A stretch of DNA of 64,000 bases. Origin: Plasmodium malariae (Eukaryota; Apicomplexa; Aconoidasida; Haemosporida; Plasmodiidae). The notes under the pieces are model-generated. The model ran no database searches. It was given only the letters and a program-made list of their open reading frames with translations, and was not told the DNA's origin. The DNA is taken from the NCBI RefSeq assembly GCF_900090045.1, contig NC_041783.1, forward strand, positions 956,001 to 1,020,000. Reading direction: 5' to 3'. A program made the translations under genes and the position numbers. Below, piece after piece: positions 58,373 to 64,000 of this stretch; positions within the stretch are counted from its first letter, which is position 1; every line of letters starts with the position of its first letter.

Positions 58373-61327
58373 ATGCAAAACATTGTTGACCCAGATAATA
58401 CCGTACTTTATAGTGGTGTAAATTTGCGGAAGTATATTGGCGCATTGCACACTATTGAAGAAGATGATGAAAACAATAATGACAAAAATAAAAAAGGTGA
58501 AACTAATGAAAAGACTGAAACAAATGTAAATAACGCAAGCAACTATAATAAAGAAAATAACGTAAGCAGCTATAATAACGAAAAGAATTATTCACTAAGT
58601 AACGACATGCAGAAGAAAACATCCAACATTTGTAATGAGCATACCATGGACGGTTGTAGAAATATACTAAAGGAATGGAATATAGAGCACACTAGTGATG
58701 ATTATGTCCATCCCTTTTCTTCTATTAATAACTACTTAAGCAATAAAAATATATCTAAAGAATATTTAAACAATAATGAAAAATCAAATACAAGAAAGAA
58801 CCTAGAAGAGGCTGTAAACAGAAGAAGAAAAATTAAGGAAATGATATCAGCCTATAATTCTCTAAACTTAAGTTTATCTAGTTGTAACTTCGAAAATTTA
58901 GATATTCGAAAAAAAACATCTCTATATCATTCTGATAATAGTTTTGAAAAGGATGAACAAATTGGAATTAGTTTAAAAAAAAAAACATCAGAAAGAAATT
59001 ATTCAGGTATAACTAACCAAGTGCAAGATAAAAAGGAAAATAATGACTATTACCGAGATAACAATAATGAAAGTAGTTGTAATATTATTAATAATAAGAA
59101 CATGAATAACGACTGCATTAGTTCTACTTATGAAAATAATATATCGCACTTGCACAATAACTATTTAAATAATTGCTACACTAGTAAGGATAATATAAAA
59201 TCTAGAATAAATGAAATTTCATTAGATAAATTATGCATTAATGGTAGTAATAGTGACAACACTAATGACAATAATAATGATAAGAATAATGATAAGGAAA
59301 ATGACAATGATGACGAAATAGAAGACTACAAAACTTTTTTAACTTTAGATAGTAATAATACTATTTTCAAAACAAAACCTCTTAAACTACCAGATATATC
59401 CTTCCTAAATAACAACAGCAGCAATTATAGTTACCTAGGTTTTAATAACAGGGACGAGGAGAACAATCATGGTAATAGGAATGACAATAATAATAGTAAT
59501 ACTTTTCTTAGAAATAGAATTCTTTATGAAACGTTAGATGGTATGTCTTTCTACTACGATGAAAATGGTAATGATAATAATAACAGTTATAACAATTATA
59601 AAAATAGTAACAATAATAATAAAGATAAGGAGATATTTAATTTTATCTCGGAGCTAAATGGTGAAAAGAGTGCACTACAAAACAGGACAGGTATATATGA
59701 ATATAATAGTAAAAATTTCTTAGATAACAATGTTAACTTTTTTGAATTAAAAAAGGAAAGTAAAAACAATATAGTTAAGAATTATATAAAAATCAGTAAG
59801 GTAGAAAATTCTAACATAGAACATTTAATTAATAACGGTATTAGTAGCATTAACAATGTCATCAATGTTGACCATGTAAAGCATAACAATTTGAACAATA
59901 ACAATACTATCAACTGTAGTAATATCGTAGGTAATAAAATAAAAAGTTATGCTAAAACTTATTTGGATTATAAGAACTACGAACAAAATAGTAGAATAAT
60001 TTATAAAAATGCTTTTGAAAATAATTATTATAAAAATCAGCCCATAAGTTACAATCGAAAGAAAAGTAGTGATAGGTTAAAAAGTAGCATTATTTATAAT
60101 AACCCTAGAATTAACAAAAATGAAAAAGATATAAGTTATTTAAATAAAATTAATAACAGTAGCATCATTCATCATTCTCCATATAAATCTAATAATAAAA
60201 TAGTTCAAGATATATGTAATTATAACGGTGCATACAACACACACAATAATTTTAAGTTGAGTCATGTAGATCACGATCCACATGTATATGACATAAATAA
60301 ATTTATGAATGAAAGTGAGAATTACATGAACTCTTCTTCCTGTATTAAAAATATAGAAAATTTTAAAGAATTGCTAATAAGTGTAACAAAAGATAATTTA
60401 AATGAATATATAAAATGCTTACAAAATATTAATAATAAAAAATTAAAGCACTATACTTATTCTATTAAACAGGTAAATAATTATAACCTTAGTCAATATT
60501 TAAATGAAAAATATAAAGCCGCTATTCCGTTAAAATGTATTAAAGAATCAGTGTTAAGCAACTCTGATACATTTTCCTCCATACAGAAGTCTGTAAACGA
60601 TAGTGATGAATTAAGCACATCTACCTACGGGAAGGATAATAGAAGTGCAAATTTTGTAAATAAACGTGCAGTAAAAGGTGGTAGCCAGGGTAGTAGCGTA
60701 AATAGGAGTAGTCGCAGTAGCAGTAGTAGTAACGGTAGTAATAGCAAGAGCAATTGTAGTAGAAGCACGAATAATGATACCACTAAATCGAAGCAGCAAT
60801 TTTATAAAAATAAAAAAATGAATAATTCAAAATACACGAATGCATTAGAGACCATTCGTACAAATAAATTTATTTCTTGTTCCAAAGAAATAAAAAATGA
60901 ACGAAACTTGAGTTTAGTTCATAGAAATAAAAATAGTAATAGAAATAGAAAAATAGATATGTATAATAAATTTAGTAGTAGTTATGATTATCTTAACAAA
61001 GTTAAACCAAAAAAAACACAAACACCTATAATTAGTAAAAATGAATTTCCTTATACTATGGATAATAGTTCTAATGATAATTTAGATAAATTAGATTATT
61101 TAAATAAAAAAAAAAAGAAGGATAATAATATATATAGCATCAATGTTGATAGCTCTAAATATGAATGTGCTCATAAAAATTTAAAAAAAAAAAAATTACG
61201 TGAACATTCATTAAGCAAAAAAAAATATCCTATAGGAAACGATTTTTATAGCTTAAATTATGAAGATAGTTATTCTCAAAATGATTATAAAAAATGCTGC
61301 ATAAGAAATGATATTACACATTTTCAG

Positions 61328-61360
<33 letters not shown>

Positions 61361-62308
61361 TATAGCAGCAGTAACAATGGTAACAATAACACATTGCACA
61401 CAACACAAAATAAAAAAAATATATTTTTTCCTTTTAATTCAGATTCAGAGGATTATAACGAGCAACTAAGTAGTTCATCTATTTCGATACTAAGAAATAA
61501 TTCAAGTAAAAATAATCATAAGGAGTTAGAATTCAATGGTGAGCATAGCAATGTGAAAAATTATGCTGCACATGGTAGAAGCGTAAGTAATATTAAAAAT
61601 AATAACAGTGGTAATAATAACAGTGGCAATAATAATAATAGCAGTGGTAAAATTAATAATGACAGCAATGGTGATTATAGTGGTGAGAGAAATATTACCG
61701 ATGATGATAATAAGAAAGAACAGAATAAATATACATACAGTGCTGACAGAAATATATATAGAAATAAATTTGAGTACAAGGAAATCGAAAATTGCAGCTA
61801 CTATGTAGAAGGCAAATCCTTAGAAGAATCATCTAGCAGCAATACAAATGAAAATGAAAATAAATATATATTATGCAATTTAAGTCAAAATAACACGAAT
61901 GAAAAAAATACGTACGAATATGGAGATATTAAAAGGAATGAAGCGGACCATGCATTTACGTACAGTAAGCATGTTGATAAAAATGAAAAGAGTAAGGAAC
62001 AGTTGGAAAATACAAATAATAATTTATGTCTTATTAAAAAAAAGAATTCAAAAAATTATAATGAGCAAAATAAAAAATTACATAAAACTGATTTTTCAAC
62101 AATGGAAAGTATGAACACACGATATAAATATGACAATTTAGATAAAAATAACACTTTGACTTATTTTACGAATATAAATAGAAAGGAAAAATTAAACAAT
62201 AATGAAGAATACTCAAAGGAAGGTCCCTCATCCTACAGCATAAAAAGAGAAAGCAGTTTTTTTAATAATAATATTAATAATAATATTAATAATAATATTA
62301 ATATTAAT

Positions 62309-62386
<78 letters not shown>

Positions 62387-64000
62387 GATATTAGTAACAG
62401 TGTTTTATTTTTAAATAAAGAAGAAAAAGACCTTATTGAAGAAAAAATGGGTATTTTAAATGTTAATTTTCAAAACAGTTCAAAACATTATGAAAATTTC
62501 AGGAAAAATACAGTAGATATTTCAAATAGTATTCAAGAGAGTGATAATTTTAACTGTGAACATTCCATATATACAAATAATAACAAAGGAATAGATATTA
62601 GAGAAATTATTAAGAACAATAAAACAAGAATAGAAAATTTGTATGATAATGAAGTAAGTCAAAATGAGTCATATATAAATGGTAATAAAAATGCAAATGA
62701 AAATGCAAATGTTAATGCTAATGTTAATGCTAATGTTAATGTAAATGTGAATAAGTGTAATAATAAAATAAATGATCATATGGAGTTGCATAAACATTCC
62801 CGTTGTGCGTTAAACAAATTTGATAATTTTTATAATTCTGAAAGTGATATTTCTTACTCCATTAATTCGTATAACGACGAAATGGAGAATAAAAAAAACA
62901 TAATTAGTTGTTCATTAGATAGTTTTAATGAAGAATTTGACAACCCTATTTCAGTACCTTCACCAGCAGCTTCCTTTTTTTCTGGTATCAGTTTATGTTC
63001 TTCTGTACATAACGAAAATGTAAATGAACAAAATTCTTTTAGTTTGACAGACAATCAAATTAATGTAAGATCAACACAAAATAATAGTTCGGATGATAAA
63101 AGGAATTATTATGTTAGAGATCATAATGACGGAAGTGATTATCTTCAAAGAGGTCATTTACTCAATAATAATAGTAGAATGATTAATGCATATAATTGTA
63201 GTGGCAATAATAAAATAAATACAAATATAAATTCGCTAAACTACGATAATACAGATTTTAATATGCACAAAATGGGGAACAACATAAACAAAAAGGGTAA
63301 CATATACAATGAGGGAAATAACACACACGAACATTACAACGAGCAGCACAAAAAAAACATAAGTGATAATTCTTTTGGTGATCCTAGTCTCATTAGTAAA
63401 AAAATATATGACGACAAATCATTTTCCTATCTGCATCACTGTCCAAAACAAAATGACAACTCAAGTTGTAGTGACGAGTTAATCAACTTAAAAAAAAAAA
63501 ATTATCATGAGACAAATGATATGCCGCAAGTAATATTAGATAAAAAATATATAAATGTGAATAACATACATAGGAATAATAACGACATACTTATAAGTAA
63601 AAAAATAAATATGCTTGATGATACATTGAGTGAAAGTAGTGTATATAATAAAAAAAGTATAAATAATAGTATTTTAACGAATAATATAAAAAATGTAGAT
63701 AAAAATTTAATATATGAGAATAATAATATTATCATGCCAAAGGCATATCAAGAGATGTATCATAGTAATAATTGTGATTTTATGAAAATGAATAATTTAC
63801 CTGATACGTTAAGAAATAATAATATGATGAATTTAAAGGATCCAAACTGGAACAATAATAGTTGTAACAGCAATAATAACAATAGTAAACAATTGGAGAA
63901 TAAAAAAAAATTGACCCACAAAATAGTTAACACTTTAGAAATAAAAGAAACGAAAATAAAAACAAAACAGGGTGTATTTGAAATAACGTGTGGTGGAGAA
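58373..64000 (+). CDS. Very large Asn-rich protein of unknown function, 3' end beyond window
   Basis: An open frame from the ATG at 58373 to the last base of the window (1876 codons, no stop), just after a poly(A) run. The first 30 residues (VDPDNTVLYSGVNLRKYIG and following) are ordinary in composition. Most of the rest is Asn/Ser/Lys/Asp low-complexity sequence with no domain I recognise. It includes a pure A30 tract (61328-61357) coding ten Lys, an (AAT)n tract (about 62295-62390), and NANVNANV repeats (about 62693-62755). The last 33 residues before the edge change character (TLEIKETKIKTKQGVFEITC then GGE), which suggests a folded domain starts here. The frame was checked at several points across the homopolymers. 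Confidence 0.85.
61328..61357 (+). repeat. A30 homopolymer coding ten lysines
   Basis: Thirty consecutive A bases lie exactly in frame (AAA x10) inside the large right-edge gene, preceded by CAG and followed by TATATATATAGC. The reading frame is the same on both sides, so the length is a multiple of three here. Confidence 0.85.
62260..62392 (+). repeat. AAT/ATT trinucleotide array coding Asn with scattered Ile
   Basis: A run of AAT codons with interspersed ATT (NNNINNNI then poly-Asn) inside the large gene. The right two thirds are almost pure AAT. Confidence 0.9.

Noticed and set aside
1..64000. tRNA, rRNA, CRISPR arrays, transposons or phage-like genes
   Set aside because: No GC-rich cloverleaf, rRNA segment, regular spacer array, transposase or integrase motif was noticed on either strand.

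Overview
The window is nuclear DNA of a malaria parasite (Plasmodium). The evidence is roughly 80% A+T with long A/T homopolymers and TA microsatellites, Asn/Lys-rich coding repeats, short AT-rich GT..AG introns, and a recognisable Plasmodium-specific gene (EXP1). From memory, the gene order TKL2 - WD40 protein - unknown protein - EXP1 - GCN20 - M16 peptidase - centromere - PDK1 - TPR-like repeat protein - PIG-T - JmjC protein follows the middle of P. falciparum chromosome 11, where EXP1 is PF3D7_1121600 and PDK1 is PF3D7_1121900. The TG/CA-rich intergenic stretches and the divergent EXP1 suggest a non-falciparum species such as P. malariae or P. ovale, but the species cannot be fixed from this sequence alone.

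Layout. 1-943 (-): 5' part of an unidentified conserved gene. 1673-6983 (-): TKL2, a plant RLK/Pelle-like kinase with a huge Asn-rich tail, two exons. 6984-11645: 4.7 kb divergent intergenic DNA with minisatellites. 11646-13497 (+): WD40 propeller protein, two exons. 13956-15596 (-): unknown single-exon protein with a possible papain-like (YiiX-type) segment. 16837-17876 (-): EXP1, three exons. 17877-21798: 3.9 kb divergent promoter region with a 26-bp minisatellite and a perfect inverted repeat. 21799-24249 (+): ABCF protein GCN20. 25229-30868 (-): secreted M16 peptidase homologue with a damaged zinc motif. 30869-34680: gene-poor pericentromeric DNA. 34681-37020: near-pure A+T block, the centromere. 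37021-39812: gene-free DNA. 39813-41396 (-): PDK1. 42173-43931 (-): helical-repeat protein, three exons. 44476-46459 (-): GPI transamidase subunit PIG-T, three exons. 46851-49847 (-): a 13-exon JmjC-domain protein. 51511-52614 (+): unknown membrane-anchored protein. 54098-57633 (+): THOC5-like mRNA export factor, six exons. 58373 to the right edge (+): very large Asn-rich protein, incomplete.

Exon structures were assembled by hand by requiring GT..AG borders and a continuous frame. Every junction closes in phase; one (THOC5 exon 1 to 2) needs a weaker donor than the nearest good one. The genes do not form one pathway. They are housekeeping, signalling (TKL2, PDK1), host-interface (EXP1), GPI-anchor, chromatin and RNA-processing genes that share a chromosome arm. 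I found no tRNA, rRNA, transposon or CRISPR signal. I also see no convincing new multi-gene system. The strongest leads are the predicted inactive M16 homologue, the altered activation loop of PDK1, the plant-like kinase with a Cys/His octapeptide array, the papain-like fold candidate, and an improbable long reading frame beside the centromere.
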